Assembly: GCA_020248665.1 (NCBI GenBank)
Contig: JADCHE010000044.1
Location: 1 to 54,345 of the forward strand
Source of the DNA: Burkholderiales bacterium
GTDB lineage: Bacteria > Pseudomonadota > Gammaproteobacteria > Burkholderiales > Burkholderiaceae_E
Reading direction: 5' to 3'
DNA: 54,345 nt
Of this stretch, positions 11,791 through 20,723 are shown one piece after another. Both the position numbers and the translations under genes were made by a program. The notes beneath the pieces are model-generated. The model saw nothing but the letters and a program-made list of their open reading frames with translations, was not told where the DNA came from and made no database searches. Every line of letters starts with the position of its first letter. Within the stretch, counting starts at the first letter, position 1.

Positions 11791-12015
11791 GGCGGCGGAT
11801 CCGGACGGGGGCGGCGATGGCCGGAAAGGGGCGATCGCCGTGCCACGGTCGAGGAGGGTCGGGGCGGCGGTGTCCGGGACGCCCGCCCCCGGGTACCTGC
11901 GCCGTCGCGCCCGCGCCGCAGACGGCTGCCGGCCGGCGCCGCCGCGGCGCCTTTCGCCCGCCGCGTCCACCCCCCGCCCGGCGGCCGAGGGGTCGCGGTC
12001 GGATAACCTAGCCGG

Positions 12016-12675
12016 ATGAGCTGGAGCGCCCCTGCCCCCGAGCTGGTCGAGCTGTTCGAGCAGACCGTCGCCCGCGACGCGCGCGTCGAGCGGCGCACGC
12101 TGTTCGGCTGCCCCGCCGCCTTCGTCGGCGGCCACCTCGCGGCCACCGTGTTCCGCGAGCAGTTCGTGCTGAAGCTCGGCGCCTCCGACGTGGGCCGCCT
12201 GCACGAGGGCCGCGCGCCCGTTCCCTTCGAGCCGCTCGAGGGTCGCCGCATGCGCGAGCTGTACCTCGTGCCGCGCGGCGTCCTGGGCGACCGCGAGACC
12301 CTCGACGAATGGATCGCCGCCGCGCTCGACCGCGTGGCCGCGTGGCCGCCCAAGGGCGGGCACCCCCGCGGCGCGCCGCGCGTGCGGCCGGCCCAGGCCG
12401 GGCCCGACGCGCTGCACGGTCTCGGCCCGCGCTCGCGCGAGATGCTCGGCAAGGCCGGCATCGAATCGATCGAGCGGCTGCGCGAGCTCGGCTCGGTCCG
12501 CGCCTATGTCGCGGTGAAGCGCGCCGGCGGCGGCCCGAGCCTGAACCTGCTGTGGGCGCTCGAGGGTGCCCTCACCGGCCGGCGCTGGCAGGACGTCGCA
12601 CGCGAGGACCGGACGACGCTGCTGCTGGCGCTGGAGGACACGCTGGCGGTGCCGCTGGGCGCGCTCGAGGACTGA
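12016..12675 (+). CDS. TfoX/Sxy-like protein with N- and C-terminal TfoX domains
   Basis: 219 residues from ATG 12016. TfoX N-domain about 5-105: FEQTVARDARVERRTLFGCPAAFVGG..., VLKLG and a Met/Leu-rich end. TfoX C-domain about 135-215: LHGLGPRSREMLGKAGIESIERLRELGSV, a helix-hairpin-helix-like fold, then LNLLWALEGALTGRRWQDV. In Haemophilus and E. coli such proteins act with CRP to induce competence genes. In betaproteobacteria the role is not established and this copy has no competence genes nearby. It is convergent with the molybdoenzyme gene. Confidence 0.85.
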   Translation: MSWSAPAPELVELFEQTVARDARVERRTLFGCPAAFVGGHLAATVFREQFVLKLGASDVGRLHEGRAPVPFEPLEGRRMRELYLVPRGVLGDRETLDEWIAAALDRVAAWPPKGGHPRGAPRVRPAQAGPDALHGLGPRSREMLGKAGIESIERLRELGSVRAYVAVKRAGGGPSLNLLWALEGALTGRRWQDVAREDRTTLLLALEDTLAVPLGALED

Positions 12676-12729
12676 ACCGGCCCGGACGGGGCGACGTGAC
12701 CGCGCAGAACGCGCCGTGCCCCCTCCACG

Positions 12730-15060
12730 TCAGCCGGGCACGAAGCGCGGCCCCTCGAACGCCCGCACCGGCGGCGGCTCGCCGACGAAACGCTCGACCT
12801 GCACCAGGCAGCTCTGCGCAGCGCACCCCTGCGAGAACCGCGACGCGCCCGCGTCGCGCGTCAGCGTGTTCGGGTTGCCGTGCCGGTCGAGCGAGGTCGG
12901 ATCGCCCGGCACCTCCGGGTCCCACCACGCACCGGTGGACAGCACCGCGACCCCGCGCAGCAGCCCCGCGTCGAGCCGCGCCCCGGCGAGGCACGCGCCG
13001 CGGTCGTTGAACACGCGCACCACGTCGCCGTCGGCGATGCCGCGTGCGGCCGCGTCATCCGGATGCAGCCGGATCGGCTCGCGCGCAGCGACCTTGTTCG
13101 CGAGGCTCACGGCCGAGTGGTCGAGCTGCGAGTGCAGCTTGGTGTGCGGCTGGTCGGACAGCAGGTGCAGCGGGAAGCGCCGCGACGCCGCCGCGCCGAG
13201 CCACTCGACCGGCTCGCGCCACACCGGCATGCCCGGGCAGTCGTCGAGCCCGAAGCCGGCGATGGTCTCCGAGAAGAGCTCGATGCGCCCGCTCGGCGTC
13301 TCCAGCCGGTGCGCGACCGGGTCGGCGCGGAACTCGGCGAACGCGACCACCGGCCGGTCGTTCGCCGGGATCCGCACGCCGCCGCCCGACCAGAACGCCT
13401 CGAAGGTCGGCAGCACGATACCCGCCTCGGCCCACTTCGACGCGGTCTGCGCGTACAGCCGCTCGAGCCAGCCGCGCGCATCGAGCCCTTCGGTGAACGC
13501 GTCGCCGCGGCCCAGCCGCGCGGCCAGCGCCGCGAAGATCTCGAAGTCGTCGCGCGCCTCGCCGGGCGCATCGACGACGCGGCGCATCGCGATCAGCAGC
13601 GGGTCGCGCAGCCCGTGGCCGATGTCGTCGCGCTCGAGCGTGGTCGTCGCCGGCAGCACCACGTCGGCCATTCGCGCGTGCGCGTTCCAGACCTGCTCGT
13701 GGACGATCACTGCGTCGGGCCGGCGCCAGGCGCGCGCGAGCCGGTGCAGGTCCTGGTGGTGGTGGAACGGGTTGCCGCCCGCCCAGTAGACGAGCCGGAT
13801 GTCGGGGTACGCACGCCGCTTCCCGACGTAGTCGAAGGGATCGCCCGGGTGCAGCAGCATGTCCGCGATCCGCGCGACCGGGATGAACGCCTCGACCGCG
13901 TTGCGCCCCTGCGGCAGCGTCGGCCCCGGCATCAGCCGGTGGCCGCTGCCGAGGGTGTTGGTCGGCCCGTACGCGAGGCAGACGCCGCCCCCCGGCAGGC
14001 CCACCTGCCCGAGCACGCATGCGAGGCCCACGCCCGCCCAGAACGGCTGCTCGCCGTGGTCGGCGCGCTGCAGTGCCCAGGCGACGTTGACCAGCGTGCG
14101 CGTCGCGGCCATCTCGACGGCGAGCGCGCGCAGCCGCGCGGCGGGCACGCCCGAGATCGCGGCGGCCCAGTCCGCATCCTTCGCGACGCCGTCGTCGTCG
14201 CCCGCCAGATAGCGCGACCAGCGCTCGAACCCGACGCAGTGCGACGCGAGGAACGCCGCGTCGTGCCGGCCTGCGCGCACCGTCTCGCACGCGAGCGCGA
14301 GCATCACCGCGGTGTCGGTGCCGGGCAGGATCGGGATCCACTCGCGCGAGGCATCGGGCACGCCGAGGTCGTCGCGCACCGGGCTGAAGTTCACGAAGCG
14401 GCAGCCCGCGCGAGCAAGCGAAGCGAGCCCGCCCGGCAGCCGGTGCTCGGAGGCGCCACCGGCGCCGATCTGCGCGTTCTTCGCAGCCGCGCCGCCGAAC
14501 GACACGAAGAGGCGCGTGTGCGCGGCGAGCGTGCCCCAGTCGTGCGCGTGCCCGAACATCCGGTCCATCGACCATGCGACCCACGGCATCAGCGCGCGGC
14601 CCGCGCCCAGGCTGTAGCTGTCGACGTGGCGCACGTAGCCACCGAGCACGTTGAGGAAGCGGTGGACCTGGCTCTGCGCGTGGTGGAAGCGCCCCGCGCT
14701 CGCCCAACCGTAGGAACCGCCGAAGATCGACGCGTTGCCGTGCGCCTCGATCGTGCGCCGCAGCTCGCCCGCGACCAGATCGAGTGCCTCGTCCCACGAC
14801 ACCTCGACGAAGGGCTCGCGCCCGCGACCCTCGCCGCGCCGCGGGTCGCCGGGCGCGCGCTCGAGCCAGCCCGAGCGCACCGCGGGCCGCAGCACGCGCT
14901 GCGTGCGGTACGCCGCCCACATCGCCGCGCCGATCGGGGTCGGCGACGGGTCCTCGCGCCACGGCGCGAGGCCGACCGGCACGCCCCCGTCGCGGCGCAC
15001 CTCGTACGCGCCCCAGTGCGACGAGGTCAGCTCGACGTCGAGCGGTGCGGCGCGGATCAT
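12730..15060 (-). CDS. Molybdopterin guanine dinucleotide oxidoreductase, BisC/DMSO-reductase class (S- or N-oxide reductase)
   Basis: 776 residues. ATG 15060 is preceded by GGGAGGAG; longer in-frame starts are ignored. It lacks both the N-terminal Cys cluster for Fe-S and a Tat signal, so it should be cytoplasmic like E. coli BisC (similar length), not periplasmic TorA. GGSYGWASAGRFHHAQSQVH (about 114-133) and HVDSYSLGAG (145-154) are typical of this class; S150 is the likely Mo ligand by family comparison. Later cofactor-binding segments RLVYWAGGNPFHHHQD and DVVLPATTTLERDDIG are present. BisC-type enzymes reduce biotin or methionine sulfoxide and related oxides. It is divergent from an IclR regulator, with a candidate operator between. 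Confidence 0.88.
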   Translation of the reverse strand: MIRAAPLDVELTSSHWGAYEVRRDGGVPVGLAPWREDPSPTPIGAAMWAAYRTQRVLRPAVRSGWLERAPGDPRRGEGRGREPFVEVSWDEALDLVAGELRRTIEAHGNASIFGGSYGWASAGRFHHAQSQVHRFLNVLGGYVRHVDSYSLGAGRALMPWVAWSMDRMFGHAHDWGTLAAHTRLFVSFGGAAAKNAQIGAGGASEHRLPGGLASLARAGCRFVNFSPVRDDLGVPDASREWIPILPGTDTAVMLALACETVRAGRHDAAFLASHCVGFERWSRYLAGDDDGVAKDADWAAAISGVPAARLRALAVEMAATRTLVNVAWALQRADHGEQPFWAGVGLACVLGQVGLPGGGVCLAYGPTNTLGSGHRLMPGPTLPQGRNAVEAFIPVARIADMLLHPGDPFDYVGKRRAYPDIRLVYWAGGNPFHHHQDLHRLARAWRRPDAVIVHEQVWNAHARMADVVLPATTTLERDDIGHGLRDPLLIAMRRVVDAPGEARDDFEIFAALAARLGRGDAFTEGLDARGWLERLYAQTASKWAEAGIVLPTFEAFWSGGGVRIPANDRPVVAFAEFRADPVAHRLETPSGRIELFSETIAGFGLDDCPGMPVWREPVEWLGAAASRRFPLHLLSDQPHTKLHSQLDHSAVSLANKVAAREPIRLHPDDAAARGIADGDVVRVFNDRGACLAGARLDAGLLRGVAVLSTGAWWDPEVPGDPTSLDRHGNPNTLTRDAGASRFSQGCAAQSCLVQVERFVGEPPPVRAFEGPRFVPG

Positions 15061-15138
15061 CGCGGTCTCCTCCCGGCGGAACGTCCCGCCTTGCCATCGC
15101 GGGTCGACTCTAGCATCATTCCCCAAGACGGATCGTTC

Positions 15139-15155
15139 GTTCCGCATTTGGAAAC
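15139..15155. promoter_or_regulatory. Candidate IclR-type operator in the molybdoenzyme/IclR intergenic region
   Basis: GTTCCGCATTTGGAAAC is an imperfect 17-bp palindrome (GTTcC ... GgAAAC) in the 170-bp gap between divergent genes. Length and symmetry match IclR-family operators. A related 17-mer lies at 36901-36917. Autoregulation and control of the molybdoenzyme are inferred. Confidence 0.45.
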
Positions 15156-15230
15156 GCAAAATCCCTCGCCCGGCCTTCCGGCCGCCTGTGCATCCGGTTC
15201 CCGCCACTTCCCAGGACACCCGCCGGCACG

Positions 15231-16016
15231 ATGAACAACACCTTGATCAAGGGGCTCGGCCTGCTCGAGGTGCTCGCGCACTCGGACCGCCCGCTCGGCG
15301 TCACCGAGCTCGCGACCCGCGTCGGCATCGGCAAGAGCAACGTGCACCGACTGCTGCAGGCGCTGGTCGAGCTGGGCTACGTGCGGCGCGACGCGGACAA
15401 CGGCGCGTATGCCGCGTCGATCCGGCTCTGGGAACTCGGCTCGGCGGTGCTCGCGAACCTCGACCTCAAGCGCGCCGCGCAGGCGTGGATGGACTGGCTG
15501 CTCGACCGCACCCGCGAGACCGTGCACCTGTCGGTGCTCGACGGCGACGAGGTCGTCTACGTGCACAAGCTCGACAGCCCCGAGCCGGTCCGCGCCTACA
15601 CGCAGATCGGCGGCCGCGCGCCGGCGCACTGCGTCGCCACCGGCAAGGCGCTGCTCGCCTGGACCGGCGACGCGCACCTCGATTCGATGGCAAAGCGGCT
15701 GCGCGCGTGGTCGCCGCGCACCGTCACCGAGCCCGGCGAGTTCCTGCGCGAGATGGAGCGCGTGCGCCAGTCGGGCTACGCGGTCAACCGCGGCGAATGG
15801 CGCGAGAGCGTCGGCGGCGTCGCCGCGCCGGTGCGCGACCCGGGCGGGCGCGTCGTCGCCGCGGTCGGCGTGTCGGGGCCGATCGAGCGGCTGCGGCCGT
15901 CGGGCTTCAAGGCGCTGTCGGTCGACGTGATCCGCGCGGCCGAAGGCGTCGCCGCGGCGCTCGCCGGCGACGCGCGCGCGTCCGCGCAGCCCGCCTTGCC
16001 GCGGCGCGTGGCCTGA
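15231..16016 (+). CDS. IclR-family transcriptional regulator
   Basis: 261 residues. N-terminal winged helix about 4-65 (LGVTELATRVGIGKSNVHRLLQALVELGYV), then the IclR effector-binding domain about 75-250 (VHLSVLDGDEVVYVHKLDS, GRAPAHCVATGKALLAW, GYAVNRGEWRESVGGVAAPV). IclR regulators commonly sit at the head of catabolic clusters and respond to an aromatic or organic acid. This gene opens the + strand run of Bug, CoA-transferase and thiol dioxygenase genes, and is divergent from the molybdoenzyme. Start ATG 15231 has only a weak upstream purine stretch. Confidence 0.92.
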   Translation: MNNTLIKGLGLLEVLAHSDRPLGVTELATRVGIGKSNVHRLLQALVELGYVRRDADNGAYAASIRLWELGSAVLANLDLKRAAQAWMDWLLDRTRETVHLSVLDGDEVVYVHKLDSPEPVRAYTQIGGRAPAHCVATGKALLAWTGDAHLDSMAKRLRAWSPRTVTEPGEFLREMERVRQSGYAVNRGEWRESVGGVAAPVRDPGGRVVAAVGVSGPIERLRPSGFKALSVDVIRAAEGVAAALAGDARASAQPALPRRVA

Positions 16017-16042
16017 ACCCCTCGTCGTCGCCGGATCCGCCC

Positions 16043-17050
16043 ATGAACGAGCGCACCCCGCCCCGCCCCGAGAAAGCGACCGCGCGCCGCCGGATCGTCG
16101 CCGCCGGTGCCGCCGCCCCCCTGCTCGCCGCCCTGCCCGCCGCGCGAGCGCAGGGCCGCTGGCCCGAGCGTCCGATCCGCTTCGTCGTGCCCTTTCCCCC
16201 CGGCGGCAACAGCGACGCGCTCGCACGCACCCTCGCCGAGCGACTGCGCGAGCACCTCGGCGGCGCGACGATCGTCGTCGACAACCGCCCCGGCGGCACC
16301 ACCCAGGTCGGCACCGAGGCGGTCGCGCGTGCCGAGCCCGACGGCCACACGATGCTGCTCGCCGCGGCCACGTCGTTCACCGTGCTGCCGAACCTGAGGA
16401 AGCTGCCCTTCGAGCTCGACGCGAACTTCGAGATCGCCGGCGGCATCGCCGACTACATCGCGGTCGTCGCGGTCCGCAAGGGGCTGGGCGTGAAGACGCT
16501 CGGCGAGTTCGTCGAGCTGGCGAGGCGCCAGCCCGGCAAGCTCACCTGGGGCTCGGCCGGCAGCGCCTCGGCCGGCCACATCTACGGCGAGCAGCTGAAG
16601 AAGCACGCGGGCATCGACCTGCTGCACGTGCCCTTCAAGGGCTCGGCCGACGCGGCGACCGCGCTGGTCGGCGAGCAGATCGACATGATCATCGACGGTG
16701 TGGGGCTGGGCCTCGCGCGCGGCGGCCGCGCGGTCGCGCTCGCGACCTTCTTCGGCCGCCGCCATCCCGAGCTGCCCGACGTGCCCGCGATCACCGAGAC
16801 CGGCGTGAAGGTCGAGCTGCCCGCGGGCGGCTGGGGCATCGCGTTCCCGAAGGGCACGCCGGCGCCGATCCTCGCGCAGGCCGGCGCGGCGCTGGAGAGG
16901 GCGCTCGCAGAGCCCGACACCCGCGACAGGCTGCTGCGCGCGAGCGTCGTCGCGGTGTGGACCCCGCCCGCCGAGTACCGTCGCGCGCTGCAGTCCGCGC
17001 GGACCTACCACGCCGATCTGCTGCAGTCGATCGGCATGAAGCAGGAATGA
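16043..17050 (+). CDS. Bug/TctC-family periplasmic solute-binding protein (1)
   Basis: 335 residues from ATG 16043, 26 bp after the IclR stop. The export signal contains RRR-IVAAGAAAPLLAALPAARAQ, Tat-like. The mature start WPERPIRFVVPFPPGGNSDALARTLAERL is the Bug-family signature, where the VPFPPGG loop contacts a ligand carboxylate. KLTWGSAGSASAGHIYGEQL and HVPFKGSADAATALVGEQIDM form the rest of the cleft. Bug proteins bind carboxylated ligands in the periplasm. No TctA/TctB membrane genes occur in the window, as is common for expanded Bug families. Confidence 0.92.
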   Translation: MNERTPPRPEKATARRRIVAAGAAAPLLAALPAARAQGRWPERPIRFVVPFPPGGNSDALARTLAERLREHLGGATIVVDNRPGGTTQVGTEAVARAEPDGHTMLLAAATSFTVLPNLRKLPFELDANFEIAGGIADYIAVVAVRKGLGVKTLGEFVELARRQPGKLTWGSAGSASAGHIYGEQLKKHAGIDLLHVPFKGSADAATALVGEQIDMIIDGVGLGLARGGRAVALATFFGRRHPELPDVPAITETGVKVELPAGGWGIAFPKGTPAPILAQAGAALERALAEPDTRDRLLRASVVAVWTPPAEYRRALQSARTYHADLLQSIGMKQE

Positions 17051-17129
17051 CCCGATGAGTGCCGCACGATCGCATCGGAGGGCGGAGCCTGGGTTTCGGG
17101 GGGCCGGGCCGCAGGACCTCGGGGGCCAC

Positions 17130-18296
17130 ATGACCGCGACGCGCCCCGACGCCCTCCGACCGCTCGCCGGCGTGCGCGTCGTCGAGTTCTGCCACGTGGC
17201 CGCCGGCCCGTTCTGCGGGATGCTGCTCGCCGACTTCGGCGCCGACGTCGTCAAGGTCGAGCCGCCCGACGGCGACGCGATGCGCCAGTGGCCGCCGATC
17301 ACCGACGGCTTCTCCGAGAACTTCGCGTCGATCAACCGCGGCAAGCGTTCGGTGGTGCTCGACCTGAAGGACCCTGCGGCGCGCGACGCCGCGCGCGCGC
17401 TCGTGCTCGAGGCCGACGTGCTCGTCGAGAACAGCCGGCCTGGCGTGATGAAGCGGCTCGGCCTCGGCTGGGACTGGTTCGGCGAACGCAAGCCCTCGCT
17501 GGTCTACTGCTCGATCTCGGCGTTCGGCCAGGACGGCCCGCGCGGCGCCGAGGGCGGCTTCGACCTGACGATCCAGGCCGCCGCCGGCGTGATGAGCGTG
17601 ACCGGCGAGCCCGACGGCGCGCCGGTCAAGGCAGGCGTGCCGCTGGTGGACTTCGGCGCCGGGCTCTACGCGGCCTTCACGATCGCCTCGCTGCTCGCAC
17701 GAGTGCGCGCCGGCGGTGCGGGCGGACATGTCGACGTGCCGATGTTCGCGACAACGATCGCGATGTCGGCGCTGCAGACCAGCGAGTACTTCGGCACCGG
17801 CCGCAACCCGCGCAAGCTCGGCTCCGCTCATCCACGCAACGCCCCCTACCAGGCCTACCGCGCGCGCGACGGCTGGTTCGCGATCGCCGCGGGCAACAAC
17901 AAGCTGTGGCAGCAGGTCTGCGAGATCGCCGGCACGAGCGAGCTGCTCGCCGACGCCCGCTTCGCGACGCCGACGCTGCGCGCGGCGAACCAGGCCGCGC
18001 TGCGCGACCTGCTCGAGGTGCGTTTCGTACTCGAGGACGCGGCGACCTGGCTCGGCCGCTTCGCGCCGGCCGGCGTGCCGAGCGCACCGATCAACGGCTA
18101 CGCCGAGGCGCTCGCCGACCCGCAGGCCGGGCACCTCGGCCTGGTGCGCCCGATGACGCTGCCCAACGGCGTCGCGACGCGCACCGTCGGCTGCCCGGTG
18201 CGCCTCGACGGCAGGGTCGTGCCGGTCGAGACCCGGCCGCCGGCGCTCGGCGAGCACACCGACGCGGTGCTCGGCCGGCCCGGCGCGGCCGGCTGA
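17130..18296 (+). CDS. Class III (CaiB/BaiF) CoA-transferase (1)
   Basis: 388 residues from ATG 17130, which follows a GGGGG stretch and gives the usual N-terminus (LAGVRVVEFCHVAAGPFCGMLLADFGADVVKVE). ATG 17055 in the same frame would add 25 atypical residues. The catalytic Asp of the family is D145 in GGFDLTIQAAAGVMSVTGEP. NRGKRSVVLDLK and ENSRPGVMKRLGL are conserved CaiB segments. It moves CoA between acyl-CoA and free carboxylate. Lying between a Bug protein and a thiol dioxygenase, it may activate a sulfur-containing carboxylic acid; in Variovorax a family III transferase activates 3-sulfinopropionate. Confidence 0.9.
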   Translation: MTATRPDALRPLAGVRVVEFCHVAAGPFCGMLLADFGADVVKVEPPDGDAMRQWPPITDGFSENFASINRGKRSVVLDLKDPAARDAARALVLEADVLVENSRPGVMKRLGLGWDWFGERKPSLVYCSISAFGQDGPRGAEGGFDLTIQAAAGVMSVTGEPDGAPVKAGVPLVDFGAGLYAAFTIASLLARVRAGGAGGHVDVPMFATTIAMSALQTSEYFGTGRNPRKLGSAHPRNAPYQAYRARDGWFAIAAGNNKLWQQVCEIAGTSELLADARFATPTLRAANQAALRDLLEVRFVLEDAATWLGRFAPAGVPSAPINGYAEALADPQAGHLGLVRPMTLPNGVATRTVGCPVRLDGRVVPVETRPPALGEHTDAVLGRPGAAG

Positions 18297-18379
18297 GCCG
18301 CGCGCCCGCGCCGAGTGCACCGACGCATCCCGCCGCATCACACATCGCAACGACACTCCGCACCGCAGGAGCACCGACC

Positions 18380-19030
18380 ATGAACACTGCCGAGCGCCAC
18401 GACCCGATCGACCCGATGCGCCCGCTGCGCGACTTCGTCGTCGGCATGACCCGGCTCGTCGGGCGCACGAGCGACGAGCGCACGATCCTCGCCGAGGGCC
18501 GCGCGCTGCTGTCGGCGCTGCTCGCCGACGACCGCTGGCTGCCGGACGCGTACGCGCAGGCGCCGGCCGGCGAGTACCGCCAGTACCTGCTGCACTGCGA
18601 CCCGCTCGAACGCTTCTCGGTGGTGAGCTTCGCGTGGGGGCCGGGCGCCCGCACGCCGGTGCACGACCACACCGTCTGGGGGCTGGTCGGCATCCTGCGC
18701 GGCGCCGAGTCGTGCCGCGAGTACGCGCCCGACGGCCCGATGCGGGTCGTCGACGGCGGCCGCGAGCACCGGATGGAGCCGGGCGCGATCGAGGCGGTGT
18801 CGCCGACCGTCGGCGACTGGCACGTGGTCTCGAACGCGATGCCCGACCGCACCTCGGTCAGCATCCACGTCTACGGCGCGAACATCGGCGCGGTGCGCCG
18901 GCACATGATCGACGCGCAGGGCGCGGTGGCCGACTTCGTGTCCGGGTATTCGGTGCCGTCGGTGCCGAACCTCTGGGACCGCGCGCCCTCGGTCCGCGCG
19001 GCGATCGCCGCCGGCCCGGCCGCACGCTGA
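18380..19030 (+). CDS. mdo: Thiol dioxygenase, 3-mercaptopropionate dioxygenase type
   Basis: 216 residues from ATG 18380 (GGAG upstream). A single cupin fold with the cysteine-dioxygenase-family iron site: H95 and H97 in PVHDHTVWG and H148 in GDWHVVSN. The Ser-His-Tyr triad is S161, H163, Y165 in SVSIHVYGANIG. The WGPG..TPVHDH.VWG block, the GANIGAVRR tail and the lack of a Cys-Tyr crosslink Cys at the usual place all point to the bacterial 3-mercaptopropionate dioxygenase branch rather than mammalian-type Cdo. It would turn a thiol acid into the sulfinate with O2. Flanking CoA-transferases and Bug proteins support carboxylic thiol catabolism. Substrate (3-mercaptopropionate versus cysteine) is inferred. 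Confidence 0.82.
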   Translation: MNTAERHDPIDPMRPLRDFVVGMTRLVGRTSDERTILAEGRALLSALLADDRWLPDAYAQAPAGEYRQYLLHCDPLERFSVVSFAWGPGARTPVHDHTVWGLVGILRGAESCREYAPDGPMRVVDGGREHRMEPGAIEAVSPTVGDWHVVSNAMPDRTSVSIHVYGANIGAVRRHMIDAQGAVADFVSGYSVPSVPNLWDRAPSVRAAIAAGPAAR

Positions 19031-19066
19031 GCCGCAGGCCATGAAGGACGCCTGCGGCCTCGTGCG

Positions 19067-19918
19067 ATGACCGCCCCCTCCGACCTGCCCGCGACCGTCC
19101 GCGCGACGCGCACCGAGCCGGCGGTGCCCGCCGCCGGCCCCGAGGCGACGCTGCGCATCGACGACGGCGTCGCGCTCGTCGAGCTGGCGCGACCCGCGCG
19201 CGGCAACGCGCTGTCGGCAGCGCTCGTCGAGACGCTGATCGCGGCGGTCGGCCGCGCCTGCGCCGACGCGTCGGTGCACACGCTCGCGCTGGTCGGCGCC
19301 GGCCGGCACTTCTGCACCGGCTTCGACCTGACCGGCCTCGAGGACACGAGCGAGGGCGACCTGCTGCTGCGCTTCGTACGCGTCGAGACGCTGCTCGACG
19401 CGGTGTGGCGCGCTCCGGTGCGCACGGTCGCGATCGCGACCGGGCGCACCTGGGGCGCGGGCGCGGACCTGTTCGCCGCCTGCGACGAACGCGTCGCCGC
19501 GCCCGACGCGAGCTTCCGCTTCCCCGGCGCCGCGTTCGGCGTCGTGCTCGGTACGCGCCGGCTTGCCGAGCGCGTCGGCACCGACCGCGCACGCGCGTGG
19601 GCATCGACCGGCGCGACGCTCGTTGCGACCGCCGCGGCCGCCGCAGGGCTCGCGAGCCGCGTCGCGCCCGCGCCGCCCGAATCGGACACCGCGCTCGGCG
19701 CATGGCGCCGCGAGGCGCTCGCCGACGCGCCCGCGATCGACCGCGAGACGCTCGCCGCGATCCGTGCCGCGAGCCGGCCCGCCGGCGGCCCGGGCGCCGA
19801 CGCGCTGGCCGACGCCGACCTCGCCGCGCTGGTGCGCTCGGCGTCGCGGCCGGGATTGAAGGCGCGGATCCTCGACTACCGCGAGCGCAGCCGCGCGGCG
19901 TCGCCGCGCCCGGCATGA
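19067..19918 (+). CDS. Enoyl-CoA hydratase/isomerase-family protein without the usual catalytic glutamates
   Basis: 283 residues with a crotonase core (LRIDDGVALVELARPARGNALSAALVETL; HFCTGFDLTGLE; GRTWGAGADLFAACDERVAAP). In enoyl-CoA hydratases two Glu lie in GGGCELA and PExLLG. Here the equivalent segments read GAGADLF and FPGAAFG, so both Glu are replaced. The oxyanion-hole glycines seem kept. A different reaction on an acyl-CoA (isomerase, thioesterase or hydrolase type) or a non-catalytic role is possible. It lies 36 bp after the dioxygenase, in the same direction. Confidence 0.82.
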   Translation: MTAPSDLPATVRATRTEPAVPAAGPEATLRIDDGVALVELARPARGNALSAALVETLIAAVGRACADASVHTLALVGAGRHFCTGFDLTGLEDTSEGDLLLRFVRVETLLDAVWRAPVRTVAIATGRTWGAGADLFAACDERVAAPDASFRFPGAAFGVVLGTRRLAERVGTDRARAWASTGATLVATAAAAAGLASRVAPAPPESDTALGAWRREALADAPAIDRETLAAIRAASRPAGGPGADALADADLAALVRSASRPGLKARILDYRERSRAASPRPA

Positions 19919-19979
19919 CGCGACGGCCCGGACTACGCGACGAGACGAACGACACGCCGGACACACTGGGAGCGGACGG

Positions 19980-20723
19980 ATGGAGATGGTCAGGATCACC
20001 GACTACGACGACGGCACGACGCTGATCGCGATCGACCGCCCGAAGCGCAAGAACGCGATCTGCGCGGTCACCGCGATCGAGTTGCAGCAGGCCTTCGCCG
20101 CGTTCGACCGCTCGCAGACGCAGCGCGTCGCTGTGATCACGGGCAGCGGCGACGACGCGTTCTCGGCCGGCGCCGACGTGTCGAACATCCCCGAGCTGTG
20201 GCGCTGCATCCCGACGGTCGGCATCACCACCGAGAAGCCGGTGATCGCCGCGGTCGGCGGCTGGTGCGTCGGTGGCGCACTGGTGCTGGCGATGATGTGC
20301 GACCTGCTCGTCGCCGCGGACAACGCCAAGTTCTCGTATCCCGAGGCGAAGCTCGGCTTCACCGGCGGGCTGATCTCGGCGCTGCCGACGCGGATCCCGC
20401 ACAAGATCGCGATGGAGCTGATCATGCTGTGCAACACCATCGACGCGAAGCGCGCCTACGAGGTGGGCTTCGCGAACCGCGTCGTGCCGACCGGCACGCA
20501 GGTCGACGCGGCGCTCGCGATGGCGCGCGAGATCGCGACCTTCGCGCCGCTGGTGCTGAAGACGCTCAAGCGCTTCGTGACGCAGGAGGTGATGCCGCAG
20601 GGGCCGTCCGAGCGGATGGCCAAGGCCGCACGCGACCTCGCCGCGGTCCGCGAGAGCGAGGACGGCAAGGAAGGTCAGCGCGCGTTCCTCGAGAAGCGCG
20701 CGCCGAAGTGGGTGGGGCGGTGA
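19980..20723 (+). CDS. Enoyl-CoA hydratase/isomerase-family protein (second)
   Basis: 247 residues from ATG 19980, with a GGGAG-like purine stretch upstream. Crotonase motifs: AIDRPKRKNAICAVTAIELQ, FSAGADVSNI, GGWCVGGALVLAMMCDLLVA and FSYPEAKLGFTGGL. The second catalytic Glu is kept (E in YPEAKLG); the first is replaced by Val (GGALVLA). One Glu suffices for several isomerases and decarboxylases of this superfamily. Its stop overlaps the GTG of the next Bug gene, so the two are translationally coupled. It probably processes the CoA thioester made by the CoA-transferases here. Confidence 0.88.
   Translation: MEMVRITDYDDGTTLIAIDRPKRKNAICAVTAIELQQAFAAFDRSQTQRVAVITGSGDDAFSAGADVSNIPELWRCIPTVGITTEKPVIAAVGGWCVGGALVLAMMCDLLVAADNAKFSYPEAKLGFTGGLISALPTRIPHKIAMELIMLCNTIDAKRAYEVGFANRVVPTGTQVDAALAMAREIATFAPLVLKTLKRFVTQEVMPQGPSERMAKAARDLAAVRESEDGKEGQRAFLEKRAPKWVGR

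Noticed and set aside
17055-17129. Longer N-terminus for the first CoA-transferase from ATG 17055
   Set aside because: Adds 25 residues not seen in the family; ATG 17130 has a purine-rich ribosome site and gives the standard start. Not fully excluded.
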